The translations under genes and the position numbers were made by a program. From Sporomusa sphaeroides DSM 2875 (GTDB lineage: Bacteria > Bacillota > Negativicutes > Sporomusales > Sporomusaceae), in the NCBI RefSeq assembly GCF_001941975.2, contig NZ_CP146991.1, positions 4,519,501-4,583,500 on the forward strand: a stretch of 64,000 nucleotides of DNA, given 5' to 3'. Shown piece by piece: positions 37,115 through 46,738 of the stretch; position 1 is the first letter of the stretch, and each line of letters opens with the position of its first letter. Under the pieces are notes generated by a model that ran no database searches, had not been told where the DNA came from, and saw nothing but the letters and a program-made list of their open reading frames with translations.

Positions 37115-37393
37115 CTACAGTGGGAAACACAACCATGGGTAACACCCCTGACGCGGACGACAGAACTGGCGCGGTCGGCAGGACCAGCGCGGATTGCAGT
37201 TCCACCGGGGATTACAGTATCGCCGCGGATTGCAGCCAAAACCTAAGCCTAACCCCAAACCAACTACAAAAGGCAATACTTGCCGGTCTTCTCTGGTTTG
37301 GAATTCTTTTGCTTCCCAGTCATCGTCATCATCATCGTCGTCCCAGTCTTCAATTTCAGGCTCTTCCCAATAGGGACGCTTTCTATTATTCAA
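37115..37393 (-). CDS. Cys-x-Pro-Arg hexapeptide repeat protein
   Basis: A 92-residue protein of low complexity. The TTG start at 37393 has AAGGAGGGACTTAC directly upstream. The N-terminal half is acidic (EEPEIEDW then eight aspartates). A Gly-rich segment (VVGLGLGLGFG) follows, then about six hexapeptide repeats: CNPRRY, CNPRWN, CNPRWS, CRPRQF, CRPRQG, CYPWL, ending CFPL. The repeats sit in an 18-base tandem DNA repeat. Such Cys-rich repeats occur in spore-coat and other cross-linked structural proteins; that role is inferred. No family is recognised. Confidence 0.75.
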   Translation of the reverse strand: MNNRKRPYWEEPEIEDWDDDDDDDDWEAKEFQTREDRQVLPFVVGLGLGLGFGCNPRRYCNPRWNCNPRWSCRPRQFCRPRQGCYPWLCFPL

Positions 37394-37525
37394 GTAAGTC
37401 CCTCCTTTACATGCCTTTGCTACATAATATGCAGACATCTGCAGTATTGCTACCGGAATAGCACAATAACCAAATATAACTCTCAGTATCCTATGAGGCA
37501 GTGTTGAAACGACCTCTCCCAGACA

Positions 37526-37568
37526 TAAAAAAACCGACGGACGCCAAAAAACATCCATCGGTTTTTTT
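37526..37568. terminator. bidirectional terminator after the chemoreceptor gene
   Basis: AAAAAAACCGACGGACG pairs with CATCCATCGGTTTTTTT with one C-A mismatch pair. It separates the chemoreceptor gene from the Cys-Pro-Arg repeat gene downstream on the minus strand. Confidence 0.8.
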
Positions 37569-37574
37569 CTTTGC

Positions 37575-39533
37575 CTATACCTTAAACTTCATAATCATAT
37601 CTTTTAGCTCTGCCGCCATGCTGGTCAGTTGTTCGGCACTGGCAGCCACTGTTTCCACGACGCCGGCTGTCTGCTCGGCACCGTCGGCTACTTCTTTACT
37701 AAGCCCTGCAGTCTCCTGCAACCCTTGCGCCATGCTGTTGATCAGCACCACAATCCGGCTTGAGGTCGCCACTTCCTCCTCAGCTACCTTCATAATCTGG
37801 TCAATATCAACTACCGTTTCACCGGCAGCCGTCAGGATGCTGTCAAGTGCATTGCTGACAGAACCGGTGGAGTCCACCACCTGCTCCATACCCGCCCGGC
37901 CATGTTGGGCAGCTGTCACAGCAGCGACGGTAGTATCTGTGACCTTGGCTAAGAGGGCGGCTACTTCCTGGGCTCCCTGACTTGACTGTTCGGCCAGTCT
38001 GCGCACCTCGTCAGCCACTACCGCAAAGCCGCGTCCGGCTTCGCCTGCCCTGGCGGCCTCGATGGCGGCGTTTAAGGCCAGCAGGTTGGTTTGAGCCGCA
38101 ATGCCGGTAATGGTTTCCGTAATAACACCAATCTGGCTGGAATAAGCGTTAAGTTGGTTGATGAAGCCTTCGGTTTCGGTGATTTTAGTCTGCATCTGCG
38201 TAATACTGGCTACTGTAGCGGCTACTGTTGACTGCCCGGACATGGCCGCCTGGGAAGTAACGGCAGAAGTGCCCTGGGCAGAGACCGCCCGTTCCTTAGC
38301 CAGAGTTATTAGCCCAGCCAAGTCGGACACCACTGCGGCGGCTGTCTGGGCTGCCGCTTCCCCGGACTGAGCATTGTCAGCCACCCGCACCATATTACCG
38401 GCCACTTCCGTAACCGTAGAGCTCATCTCCTGACTGGAAGCAGCCAAATGCTCCGATGCCGCGGCTATCTCCCCGCTGGCCCGGCCGACAGCGGCAACAA
38501 GCTCAGCCTGATTGGAAATCATAGTATTAAACGCTTCCGTTAACCGGCCAATTTCATCCCTGGAAGTTACCTCCGCCTTCACCGTCAGGTCGCCTGCACC
38601 AGCCCGCTGCATCAAAGCCTCTACGGTTTGAATGGGCTTGGTCAGCTTGCGTGCCGACCAGACAGAAAAGCCAATCCCGAGAAGGAGAACAAGCAAGCCT
38701 GTTGTTCCCAGTGTAACCAGAATCTTATTCCGCGCAGCCAGCGCTTCGACTTCTGATTTTCCGGCAAACAGCACACCCACCGGCTGCTCATTACTGCCGA
38801 TAAGCGGCTCATAATAGGTAATATACGGTATACCCAAAATCTTGGCATCCCCGGCAAAAGCCTGACCGCTGCCGGTTACTATTTCGGCAATTTTGCCATC
38901 CAAATTAGTTCCCACTACCCGTTTGCCATCCTGCATTATGGTAGTAGCTACCCGGACATTGCCGGCAAAAACCGTTACATCCACCTTGTGAATGGCTTTA
39001 ATTTTGTCAACAAAAGCATCATGATTGACGGCAGAACCGGCGACAACTGCGCCAATCGTACTGCCTGCCGCATCTTTAACAGGCACAACCGACACCACCA
39101 TAATGGTCTCGCCCGGCACAGCCTCATAATATGCGGCTGCGCCCCGCTGCATATGCTTTGCAGCTGTCTGTTGATTAACAGGCTTGCCTGTACTGGCAAG
39201 CATACGCCCCTGCCGGTCCAGCAGCTGAACAGCAGTAACATGTCCCTGGCTCACACCGGCAATCGCCCGCAAAGCGGCAGCAGGATCTTGAGCGGCCAGC
39301 GCCTGAACAATATCCGGCCGGCTGGCCGCCATTGCCGTCACCGCATTAGTCTCTTCCCGGTAGCCGTCAAGCTCCAAACGCAAACCGGCCACACCCTGAA
39401 CCGCCGCTTCCCGGTTGACACTGTCGGCATAACGGGTGAAAAAATAGCTACTCCCGCTCAGCAGCAAAACAATCACTGCTAAAATGATACAACCGGTATA
39501 AAGCGACTGCTTAAACTGGATACTTTGAAACAT
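37575..39533 (-). CDS. methyl-accepting chemotaxis protein (Cache sensor)
   Basis: About 651 residues. A membrane helix ([20 protein letters not shown]) is followed by a periplasmic Cache-type sensor of about 250 residues ([20 protein letters not shown] and [17 protein letters not shown]). A second helix ([20 protein letters not shown]), HAMP and the signalling domain with tip [20 protein letters not shown] come next. The ATG at 39533 follows GGAGGGACTTTTC; ten codons upstream are discarded. Ligand unknown. Confidence 0.93.
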   Translation of the reverse strand: MFQSIQFKQSLYTGCIILAVIVLLLSGSSYFFTRYADSVNREAAVQGVAGLRLELDGYREETNAVTAMAASRPDIVQALAAQDPAAALRAIAGVSQGHVTAVQLLDRQGRMLASTGKPVNQQTAAKHMQRGAAAYYEAVPGETIMVVSVVPVKDAAGSTIGAVVAGSAVNHDAFVDKIKAIHKVDVTVFAGNVRVATTIMQDGKRVVGTNLDGKIAEIVTGSGQAFAGDAKILGIPYITYYEPLIGSNEQPVGVLFAGKSEVEALAARNKILVTLGTTGLLVLLLGIGFSVWSARKLTKPIQTVEALMQRAGAGDLTVKAEVTSRDEIGRLTEAFNTMISNQAELVAAVGRASGEIAAASEHLAASSQEMSSTVTEVAGNMVRVADNAQSGEAAAQTAAAVVSDLAGLITLAKERAVSAQGTSAVTSQAAMSGQSTVAATVASITQMQTKITETEGFINQLNAYSSQIGVITETITGIAAQTNLLALNAAIEAARAGEAGRGFAVVADEVRRLAEQSSQGAQEVAALLAKVTDTTVAAVTAAQHGRAGMEQVVDSTGSVSNALDSILTAAGETVVDIDQIMKVAEEEVATSSRIVVLINSMAQGLQETAGLSKEVADGAEQTAGVVETVAASAEQLTSMAAELKDMIMKFKV

Positions 39534-39736
39534 GAAAAGTCCCTCCTCACGTTCGGAAAACAATTATTACTTAGTTTTTATAATTAAATAAATTCTAACT
39601 AAAATCGTAAAATCCTCTAGGTTAGAAAAATTTTCTTAACCGGCGAGTTAATACACCCCCTATGTTGGAGGACGTAAGTTCACCCAGGGTAGACTCTGAT
39701 TAAATCCAATGTTTCGTTTCTTCTGAACAGGTCTCA

Positions 39737-40996
39737 TTAAATAAGTCCTTTGGCAAGATATACCTTGTGCGCCGCCGACCGCCAGTCATGCAGCTTCCTG
39801 CCAAAGGCTACCGCGCCGGCCAACGCCAGTATCCCTCCCAGCAAAAAGGTATACGAAGTCCCGATAATACCGGCCACATGACCGGCCATCAAACTGCCAA
39901 TAGGCGCGATACCGCCAAAAGACAGCACATACAAACTCATGACCCGGCCGCGCTTATCCTCATCCACCAGGGTTTGAATGATGGTATTGGTGGAAGCCAT
40001 CTGAGCAATAATGCCGAAACCCATAATAAAAGCAATGACCAGTGAAAGTTCGAGACGTACCGACAGCGCAAACGCCATTAAACCCACCGAAAAAATAATT
40101 GATGTTACGGCAATCACCTTTTCAATGCCCACAATACTTGGACGTGACGCCAAAAAAATAGTTCCCACAAAGGCCCCGGCACCGAATGCCGCCATGAGCC
40201 ACCCCAAAGTATCAGGACCACCGCCAAGTACTTCCCCGGCAAACAGCGGCATCAGCGGCAAAACGGGAAAGCCTACCAGACTCATCAACGCCAGCAACAA
40301 TAGCACCATCCTAATCGGCAGCGAATTATAGGTATAGGCAAAACCTTCCTTTAAGCCGCCTGCTATGTTGCTGGAAGTTCCGGCAGCCGTTTGCGCTACC
40401 GTAATCTTCATTGCCAGCAACGCCCCAATGATTGCAATATAACTCAAGCCATTGAACAAATAACACAGCCCCTCGCCAAACACGGCAATTGCCAAACCGG
40501 CCACCGACGGACCGATAATTCTCGCACCATTAAACATGGCAGAATTGAGGGCAATGGCATTGGCCAAATCGTCCTTATCCTCAACGATTTGAGAAATAAA
40601 TGCCTGCCTGGCAGGCATATCAAACGAATTAATAATACCCAGAAACGCATTAAGTACAACAATATGCCACACAGCTACTATGCCGCTAAATACCAAGCCT
40701 GCCAGCAGCAGCGCCTGAACCATGCTCAGTACCTGTGTCCAAATAATTACCCGGTATCGATTCCAGCGATCCAGCAGCACCCCGGCAATAGGAATCAGCA
40801 CCACACCGGCAATTTGTCCGCTAAAGTCGACATTCCCCAAAACCTCCGGCGACTGCGTCAGACGATATACCAGCCAAACGGTAGCCGTCCGCTGCATCCA
40901 GGTACCGATAAGCGACATACCATGACCAAAGTAAAACAAGCGGAAATTGTGGTGTTTGAGTGCCCGAAAGGTCTCCCTCACAGCTAATCCTGCCAT
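39737..40996 (-). CDS. MFS transporter, EntS-like exporter family
   Basis: A 419-residue membrane protein with about twelve helices, LFYFGHGMSLIGTWMQRTA at the start and IAGVLLDRWNRYRVI as the MFS loop motif. It resembles enterobactin exporter/MFS_3 proteins. A much longer frame runs upstream into the IS flank, but the ATG at 40996 follows GGGAGGTGG and is the true start. Substrate unknown. The IS1182-family element is inserted about 120 bases upstream and may have replaced or disturbed its promoter. Confidence 0.88.
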   Translation of the reverse strand: MAGLAVRETFRALKHHNFRLFYFGHGMSLIGTWMQRTATVWLVYRLTQSPEVLGNVDFSGQIAGVVLIPIAGVLLDRWNRYRVIIWTQVLSMVQALLLAGLVFSGIVAVWHIVVLNAFLGIINSFDMPARQAFISQIVEDKDDLANAIALNSAMFNGARIIGPSVAGLAIAVFGEGLCYLFNGLSYIAIIGALLAMKITVAQTAAGTSSNIAGGLKEGFAYTYNSLPIRMVLLLLALMSLVGFPVLPLMPLFAGEVLGGGPDTLGWLMAAFGAGAFVGTIFLASRPSIVGIEKVIAVTSIIFSVGLMAFALSVRLELSLVIAFIMGFGIIAQMASTNTIIQTLVDEDKRGRVMSLYVLSFGGIAPIGSLMAGHVAGIIGTSYTFLLGGILALAGAVAFGRKLHDWRSAAHKVYLAKGLI

Positions 40997-41286
40997 TTGC
41001 CACCTCCCAACGTGTTGGCAATTAATAGTGTATTCCAGAAAATAGACAGAGTCAACCTGTACTGCGGAGTATGAACAAAAGGGCGGCTCCTGCCTTTCTG
41101 CATCACAATCAGCAATGGGGCTGTCGCAAAACGTTTTTTCAAAAAAACGCAAAGCGACGCCCTTTTTTTGAGTAAACAGGCAAGAAACAGGCAGACAAAC
41201 GCAGAAAAATAAACCCACTGGCGGGCTTATGGGCATGACAAAACAGAGGAAAGCTTTCCCCCTAAGAAAAAATATGTATATGCTTG

Positions 41287-42897
41287 TCAGGCTGTTTTAG
41301 GAATATGTAAATAGGTTCCACACCGGTCCTTTTGGATCTTGTTGTGGAGTTTGTTTAGGTTGTACCCCATACACAGTAAGAGAAATTCCGTCTGCACTTT
41401 GATGCTGCTCCTCAGCAGAAATCGCCGGAAGCCCATGTCCTGTTTGAGTACCCCAAAGGCTCCCTCTACCTGAATGGAACGGTTTAGGCGCAGCAGGATG
41501 CCTGCTTTGCTTTGGATACGCTCCTGCATTTGCCGCCTTTGTCGGAGAAAGGTTTTGGATACATACAGGTTCTTGCTCCTCTCTTCAAGCGGTGTCTTGC
41601 TTTTCCCTTTGATGCATTGGGCCTTATGCTCACAGCCGGCACACTCGGTGCAGGTGTAGACTGTTGTCACAATGGCATAGCCCGCCTTAGACCGGGTCTT
41701 TTTCTCATATGCCGCCCGGATTGGGTGGCCCTTGTGGCAGCGATAGCTGTCACTGCTCTCAGCGTAGGGCATATTTTCCCGCCTGCCGATATCGCTCTTG
41801 TACTTGCGGGTTTTGGCCTTTTCATAATTGGCCGGTTTAATGAACGCGGTTAGTTTGTTTTCTTCGCACCAGGTGTAGTTTTCCTCGCTCTCAAAGCCTG
41901 CGTCTGCTACCGGCTTGGTATAGCCCAATCCCTGAAGCTTCTTGAGCATTGGAATTAAGGTCTGGCTGTCGCTTCGCTCCTGAGTGATAGTGGCACCTAC
42001 GATATATTCGGCATCCACTGCCAAGGTGGCATTGTAGCCGGGCTTTAACTGCCCGTTTTTCATGTGGTCTTCTTTCATCCGCAGGAACGTGGCGTCGCGG
42101 TCGGTTTTGGAAAAGCTGTTGCGTTCCCCGAAGCTGTGGTTGTAGTCGTCATATTTTTTCTGTCGGAGAAGGTATTGTTCCACCGTTTCCACCGCCCGCT
42201 GCAGCACACTTTTACGCTGCCCCTTACCGTTAACAAAGACGATGCCTTGTCGCGCCTGCAGCACTTTGAGCTGTTTGCGCAGCTTTTTCAGGTCTTTGGC
42301 TTTGATCTTCTGGCCGACGTGAAAGCGCAGTCCCAGCTTTGCTGCAAGGACCGGCAATTGTACTTTCATTTTGGCCTGCATCTTTTGTTCATTGCTTTGT
42401 GTTGATTTCTTCCAGACAAAGCTGTAGCGGTTGGCATTGGCCTCCAGCTTGGTGCCGTCGATAAATACGCTCGACAGTGACAATTCACCTGCATCGGCCA
42501 ACTGTCCGACAAGCTGGGCGAACAGGTCGTCTATCACCTCAGTCAGTCGTTCACTGCGAAACCGGGCAATAGTCGCGTGATCGGGGGCTTTTTCCCGTCC
42601 CAACAAATAGATGAAGTTCACATCCCGCCGACAGGCCTGTTCGAGCTTACGGCTGGAATAGATGCCGTTCATGTAGCCATAGACCAGGATTTTGAATAGA
42701 CGTTTCGGTGATCTCTCGATTCTGCCCAGACGGGAGTACGCGGCCTCTAATTTGCTGTAATCCATCCTTTCCAATACCGCGCTGAGTAGTCGCACCGAAT
42801 CATCTGCCGGGATTATATCTCCGATGTCCATGGGTAAGACTAGTTGATATATGTTTCCATCTGTTGTATAATTTGCTTGTAATTTTTCAGTTAGCAC
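41287..42897 (-). CDS. IS1182-family transposase
   Basis: A 536-residue DDE transposase. DIIPADDSVRLLSAVLERMD and KLLV-type KILVYGYMNGIYSSRKLEQA form the N-terminal domain; SSVFIDGTKLEANANRYSF supplies the first Asp, and VADAGFESEENY the second. A Cys-rich zinc segment (CTECAGCEHKAQC) precedes the C-terminal QVEGAFGVLKQDMGFRRF with the final Glu. The frame is intact, so the element may be active. The start is taken as GTG 42897; no strong ribosome site is visible. Confidence 0.95.
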   Translation of the reverse strand: MLTEKLQANYTTDGNIYQLVLPMDIGDIIPADDSVRLLSAVLERMDYSKLEAAYSRLGRIERSPKRLFKILVYGYMNGIYSSRKLEQACRRDVNFIYLLGREKAPDHATIARFRSERLTEVIDDLFAQLVGQLADAGELSLSSVFIDGTKLEANANRYSFVWKKSTQSNEQKMQAKMKVQLPVLAAKLGLRFHVGQKIKAKDLKKLRKQLKVLQARQGIVFVNGKGQRKSVLQRAVETVEQYLLRQKKYDDYNHSFGERNSFSKTDRDATFLRMKEDHMKNGQLKPGYNATLAVDAEYIVGATITQERSDSQTLIPMLKKLQGLGYTKPVADAGFESEENYTWCEENKLTAFIKPANYEKAKTRKYKSDIGRRENMPYAESSDSYRCHKGHPIRAAYEKKTRSKAGYAIVTTVYTCTECAGCEHKAQCIKGKSKTPLEERSKNLYVSKTFLRQRRQMQERIQSKAGILLRLNRSIQVEGAFGVLKQDMGFRRFLLRSSIKVQTEFLLLCMGYNLNKLHNKIQKDRCGTYLHIPKTA

Positions 42898-42908
42898 AAA
42901 CTGATTTT

Positions 42909-42958
42909 ACAACAAAAAAATGGCTCCCGACTACTGTCGGTTGCCATTTTTTTGTTGT
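42909..42958. terminator. hairpin inside the IS, before the transposase start
   Basis: ACAACAAAAAAATGGC and GCCATTTTTTTGTTGT are perfect complements, with CCGAC/GTCGG inside. On the minus strand it lies between the IS end and the transposase start, where it could block transcription entering from outside. Confidence 0.8.
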
Positions 42959-43023
42959 GAGGCTTTCCTAATGCGACAGCCCCATTGCTTCATTCCGGCC
43001 AAACAGTCACCGGCACAATAACT

Positions 43024-43713
43024 TTACGGTCTCCTTAGTTTAGCCCTGATGGCTCTGACAATTTCACGGGCAAACGGCCCCAGGTCATCCTCGGCGTAGG
43101 CCTTAAGTATTCCGGCCGCCACCTGACTGATGGCGCTTTTTATTACATCTGCGTTCGCATATGGCTGTGAGCGCAATGTTTCCTCAATCAGTACGGCAGC
43201 CGTCAATGCTTTTTCTGCCGCCTGTGTGTTGATATAGGTAACGGCATCAGCATTGCCGGTAACAATTTTACCCACCGGTGCAAAAACCTCCTGTACCAAG
43301 GCGGTAAGCTCGGCAGGCCGTTCATCGACAAGAATCACCGGCTCAGCCCCCATCGCTATTTCTTTTGCTTGCCCAATAAACTTGGCTCCAATACATTGGA
43401 CTTGCGGGGAAGCCGTTGCCACAAGTACATGGCGGGCAACATTGGTAGCAACATTAATAATAATAAGGGCTCGCTCCATTTGATTAAAGTCTTTAATTAA
43501 ACTGATAACCTCCCTGTCAGGGACTACCAAAATAATGGTTCCTAATTCTGCCAGCTCTTCCAGACTGGCGGCGGTGGGAATGCCAATCTCCTCTGCCACA
43601 GCCTGCAGCCGGCTTTCATCACGGTCAAAAATTTTAAGTTTAACATGACCGGATAGTTTTCTTGACAAGACTTTGCCCATTCGTCCTACACCAATTAAAC
43701 CGACTTCTTTCAT
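43024..43713 (-). CDS. NAD(P)-binding oxidoreductase (ProC/F420-dependent-like)
   Basis: A 229-residue Rossmann protein starting MKEVGLIGVGRMGKVLSRKL, with LVVPDREVI and IGAKFIGQAKEIAMGAEPV further on. It resembles the pyrroline-5-carboxylate reductase/NADP-F420 superfamily, including ComER-type proteins, but the substrate is not clear. It has its own gene upstream of the IS. Confidence 0.7.
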   Translation of the reverse strand: MKEVGLIGVGRMGKVLSRKLSGHVKLKIFDRDESRLQAVAEEIGIPTAASLEELAELGTIILVVPDREVISLIKDFNQMERALIIINVATNVARHVLVATASPQVQCIGAKFIGQAKEIAMGAEPVILVDERPAELTALVQEVFAPVGKIVTGNADAVTYINTQAAEKALTAAVLIEETLRSQPYANADVIKSAISQVAAGILKAYAEDDLGPFAREIVRAIRAKLRRP

Positions 43714-43931
43714 TCGCTTTTAGCCACCTCGTCTATCAGGTTACCTTCCTAGCTGTGTGTTCATACAATACAGTAAGCTCTTTTAATATATGTCTTGAAG
43801 CTATAGGTGGTGCACAACTGCGCCTACAGTAAGAAAAACCGCCGGCACAGTCCTTACAACATCAACATTAGTGAAGCGCAGGCGGATGTTAGGCATTAAA
43901 CTTTCTTCATGCTTAATATATATTTAATAAA

Positions 43932-43960
43932 TTGATAACATACTCACGCCTTGCTATTAG
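43932..43960 (+). promoter_or_regulatory. promoter-like sequence upstream of the PhoH gene
   Basis: TTGATA (43932-43937), 17 bases, TATTAG (43955-43960). Moderately matched; the rest of 43714-44043 shows nothing I can support. Confidence 0.45.
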
Positions 43961-44043
43961 TACAATTTAATAAACAGCAATCAGCATGAAACCAATCAAC
44001 ATTCGCTTTCAATTATGAGTAGATAAAGAAGGGGGATTGCTTT

Positions 44044-45429
44044 TTGATTAAGTATTATGTGTTAGACACCAATGTGTTATTACACTCTCCCTATGCAATT
44101 ACTGCTTTTAACGAACACATGGTAATCATTCCCGAAGTAGTGCTTGAGGAACTTGACCGGTTCAAATCCGAAACCAGTGAACGGGGTGCCAACAGCCGTC
44201 TGGTCAGCCGTATGATTGACAAGTTCCGGATCGAGGGTAATTTATTGACGGGCGTATCTCTCAACAACCAAGGCGGACTTGTGCGTATTGAAGCCAATCA
44301 TCTCGATACCCATATGCCGCCTCACTGGGACAAACTAAAAGCTGATAACCGTATCCTGCAAGTATGCAAAGGGCTTGCCGAGGACAATTTGCCTACCGTG
44401 TTAGTCAGCCGGGATACCAATATGCGGGTAAAAGCCGCTATATTAGGCATTCAGGCCGAAGATTTCCGTAATGAAAAAGTCGCCAGCGTGGAAGAACAAT
44501 ACACAGGCCGCGCCATAGTGTATACCGCCTCCAACATCATTGATGCGTTTCATCAGGATGACGGCAATTATCTGGACCCAAGCGTGCTCCAGGTTTTTGA
44601 CGAAGCCACCCATACTATGCTGCCCATCGAACTGGTAACCAATCAGTTTTTGTTAATTCGTTCCACCGATAACGACCGCCATACCGCCCTTGGGCGTTTT
44701 GACGGTCAAAAAATCGTGCATCTCAAATACCGCAGCCGTAATCCTTTCGGTGTTTCACCGCGCAATGTCGGGCAGGTGTTCATGCAAGAATGCCTGATGC
44801 TGAGCGCGGAAGAAGCACCGCTTGTTATTATTAAGGGCCCGGCCGGTACGGCTAAAACTTTCTATTCGCTGGCCGTCGGCCTCTATAACCATCTGGACTG
44901 CCGCCCCCGTGCCTACCACCATGTATTAATCTGCCGTCCAAATGTACCCATGGATGAAGATCTTGGTTTTCTTCCCGGCTCGGAACAGGATAAGATCGAT
45001 CCCTATATGCGCGCTATTCGCGACAATCTGTTTACCCTCATGTCAAGTCACAACATGACTGAGCCAAAAGAAATTGAGCAAGCCGAAGACACGGTGCAAA
45101 TGCTGTTTGATAAACACATTATTCAGACCGAAGCCCTGGCCTACCAACGTGGCCGCTCACTACAAAAATACTGGATTATTCTTGATGAAATGCAAAACTC
45201 TACTCCCCGCCAGGCCAAAGGAGTTATTACCCGTCCCGGCCTGGGCACCAAAATCATTCTCTTAGGCGACCCCGAGCAAATCGACCATCCCTTCCTGGAC
45301 AGCCGCACCAACGGTCTGGTCTATGCGGCCGAGAAAATGAAAGGCAGCAAGCTGTGCTTCCAGGTAACCTTAGACCATGATGAATGCGAGCGTTCCCCCC
45401 TTGCCGCCGAAGCGTCATTAAGACTCTAA
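44044..45429 (+). CDS. PIN-PhoH family RNA helicase/ribonuclease
   Basis: A 461-residue PhoH2-type protein. The N-terminal PIN domain has YVLDTNVLLHSP and EVVLEELDRFK, with acidic metal ligands. The C-terminal PhoH ATPase domain has GPAGTAKTFYSL, then ILDEMQNSTPRQAKGVITR and GDPEQIDHPFLD. PhoH2 proteins unwind and cleave RNA. TTG at 44044 follows GAAGGGGGA and is the start. Not next to an antitoxin gene here. Confidence 0.92.
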   Translation: MIKYYVLDTNVLLHSPYAITAFNEHMVIIPEVVLEELDRFKSETSERGANSRLVSRMIDKFRIEGNLLTGVSLNNQGGLVRIEANHLDTHMPPHWDKLKADNRILQVCKGLAEDNLPTVLVSRDTNMRVKAAILGIQAEDFRNEKVASVEEQYTGRAIVYTASNIIDAFHQDDGNYLDPSVLQVFDEATHTMLPIELVTNQFLLIRSTDNDRHTALGRFDGQKIVHLKYRSRNPFGVSPRNVGQVFMQECLMLSAEEAPLVIIKGPAGTAKTFYSLAVGLYNHLDCRPRAYHHVLICRPNVPMDEDLGFLPGSEQDKIDPYMRAIRDNLFTLMSSHNMTEPKEIEQAEDTVQMLFDKHIIQTEALAYQRGRSLQKYWIILDEMQNSTPRQAKGVITRPGLGTKIILLGDPEQIDHPFLDSRTNGLVYAAEKMKGSKLCFQVTLDHDECERSPLAAEASLRL

Positions 45430-45439
45430 GAGAGTAAAA

Positions 45440-45480
45440 TATAAAATCCCGCCCCTTTTCAGGGTGCGGGATTTTATATT
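45440..45480. terminator. bidirectional terminator between PhoH and DUF445 genes
   Basis: ATATAAAATCCCGC pairs with GCGGGATTTTATAT around a 13-base loop. It touches the stop codon of the minus-strand DUF445 gene. Confidence 0.85.
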
Positions 45481-46738
45481 AGACCAGCCACTGGACAACA
45501 GCCAATACCAGTCCGGCTATACCACCGACAAATACGCCATTAATCCGAATCCAGTCAAGATCTTCGCCAGCCTTGTCTTCAATAAATTGGTTAAGTTCCT
45601 CATCGGAAAGCTTACGCAGCGCACTGCCGGCAACTTGGCCGACAAGCGAATGCTCCTTATTGAAGATGTCGGTCAGCAACGTTTTCAAATAAGTTTCTGC
45701 CCGGTGCTGCAAAAGAGTGCTTTCCTTAACCTGCTGCCAATAACTTGCCAGTTGGCCGGCAAGCCAGTCAGCCACAGAGTCACGGTAAGCCGAAGGCCGC
45801 TTAAACGCCTCCAGTATCGCCTGCACCACCGCAGTCAAAGGTCCGGCAAACGAAGCCCTGGCAAGCTGGCCATTCTTCCAGTCATCAATAATGGCCGCCC
45901 ACTCAGGTGTTTCCAGGTTTACGGACACCTCCTTAAGTTCTTCCTGAAACCACTGGCGCACAGGGTGCTCCGGTCCGGTCAATTCATCAACTGTACGAAT
46001 AAGCTCCTCATGCAAAGCCGTTGCTGCATCCTCCAGGTTAATGCCGTCCATGCCCTCCAGTACCCCGGTAACCAGCGAAGCCAGCCAGTTCTTCTGAGCC
46101 GTGTTTTGTTTTAACTGCTCCAGATAGTTATAAATGGCCTCCCTGGTGCCCTCCTGCGCACACCTGACGGCAAGCTCGTTAACCACTGCCGTATAAAGCT
46201 CTCCTCCCTTTTCCTCCTGCAGGGTCCAGCGAAGCAGGGCAGCAGCCTGCGGGGCAGCCGACTGTCGTCTGAATATAACTTTAAGCAAACGTTCACCATA
46301 TTTGCCAACCGCCCCGGGATCTATCGTCTGGGCCAGTTCTGCCAGCAAAGTATCCAAAACCGTTCTGACACCGGCTTTACTCATATGAGTTCCGGCATAT
46401 GCCGTCAGTTTATCCAGAATATTAACCTGGTGAATCCGGTCGGCAATTGACTGTTTATTAAAGAAATCCTGCTCAATAGTACGGGTTAATGCCTCAATAA
46501 TCCGGTCACGGTTGCGGGGAACAAGCGCGGTATGATAAGGAAATCCCAGCGGCCGGCGAAATAATGCCGTAACGGCGAACCAGTCGGCAACACCACCGGC
46601 CAGACTGGCTTCACTGATCGTTAACAAGGCGGCTGCCAGCTCATTGCCGGGATAATGATACTTTAACGCCAACGCACCGGCAAACAAACCGCCTGCTGCC
46701 GCAAGTACCGTATTGGCCTGCCGCTTAACCGGCCTCAT
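45479..46738 (-). CDS. DUF445 membrane protein, second copy
   Basis: A 419-residue DUF445 protein: N-terminal hydrophobic segment (AAAGGLFAGALALKYHY), then GGVADWFAVTALFRRPLGFPYHTALVPRNRDRI, a long helical region and a C-terminal helix (GGIAGLVLAVVQWLV). It belongs to the YheB/YjiN-like group, likely anchored to the inner membrane at both ends. Function unknown; relatives are spore-related in some Firmicutes. Its start overlaps the previous gene by 4 bases. Confidence 0.85.
   Translation of the reverse strand: MRPVKRQANTVLAAAGGLFAGALALKYHYPGNELAAALLTISEASLAGGVADWFAVTALFRRPLGFPYHTALVPRNRDRIIEALTRTIEQDFFNKQSIADRIHQVNILDKLTAYAGTHMSKAGVRTVLDTLLAELAQTIDPGAVGKYGERLLKVIFRRQSAAPQAAALLRWTLQEEKGGELYTAVVNELAVRCAQEGTREAIYNYLEQLKQNTAQKNWLASLVTGVLEGMDGINLEDAATALHEELIRTVDELTGPEHPVRQWFQEELKEVSVNLETPEWAAIIDDWKNGQLARASFAGPLTAVVQAILEAFKRPSAYRDSVADWLAGQLASYWQQVKESTLLQHRAETYLKTLLTDIFNKEHSLVGQVAGSALRKLSDEELNQFIEDKAGEDLDWIRINGVFVGGIAGLVLAVVQWLV

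Larger units (their letters stand above)
41117..42983 (-). mobile_element. IS1182-family insertion sequence
   Basis: A 1867-bp element with identical 12-base terminal inverted repeats (GGGGCTGTCGCA at 41117-41128; its complement at 42972-42983) and one intact transposase gene. The flanks are AGCAAT on the left and ATTGCT on the right, inverted to each other, so the target was palindromic and no clear long direct repeat is seen. Confidence 0.93.

Noticed and set aside
36997-37239. 80-residue minus-strand ORF overlapping the Cys-Pro-Arg gene
   Set aside because: It is the shifted frame of the tandem repeat and has no ribosome site.
41111-41128. An 18-base inverted repeat as IS end
   Set aside because: AGCAAT is more likely target sequence: IS1182-family ends start at GGGGCTG-type bases, and AGCAAT/ATTGCT would simply be the split palindrome.
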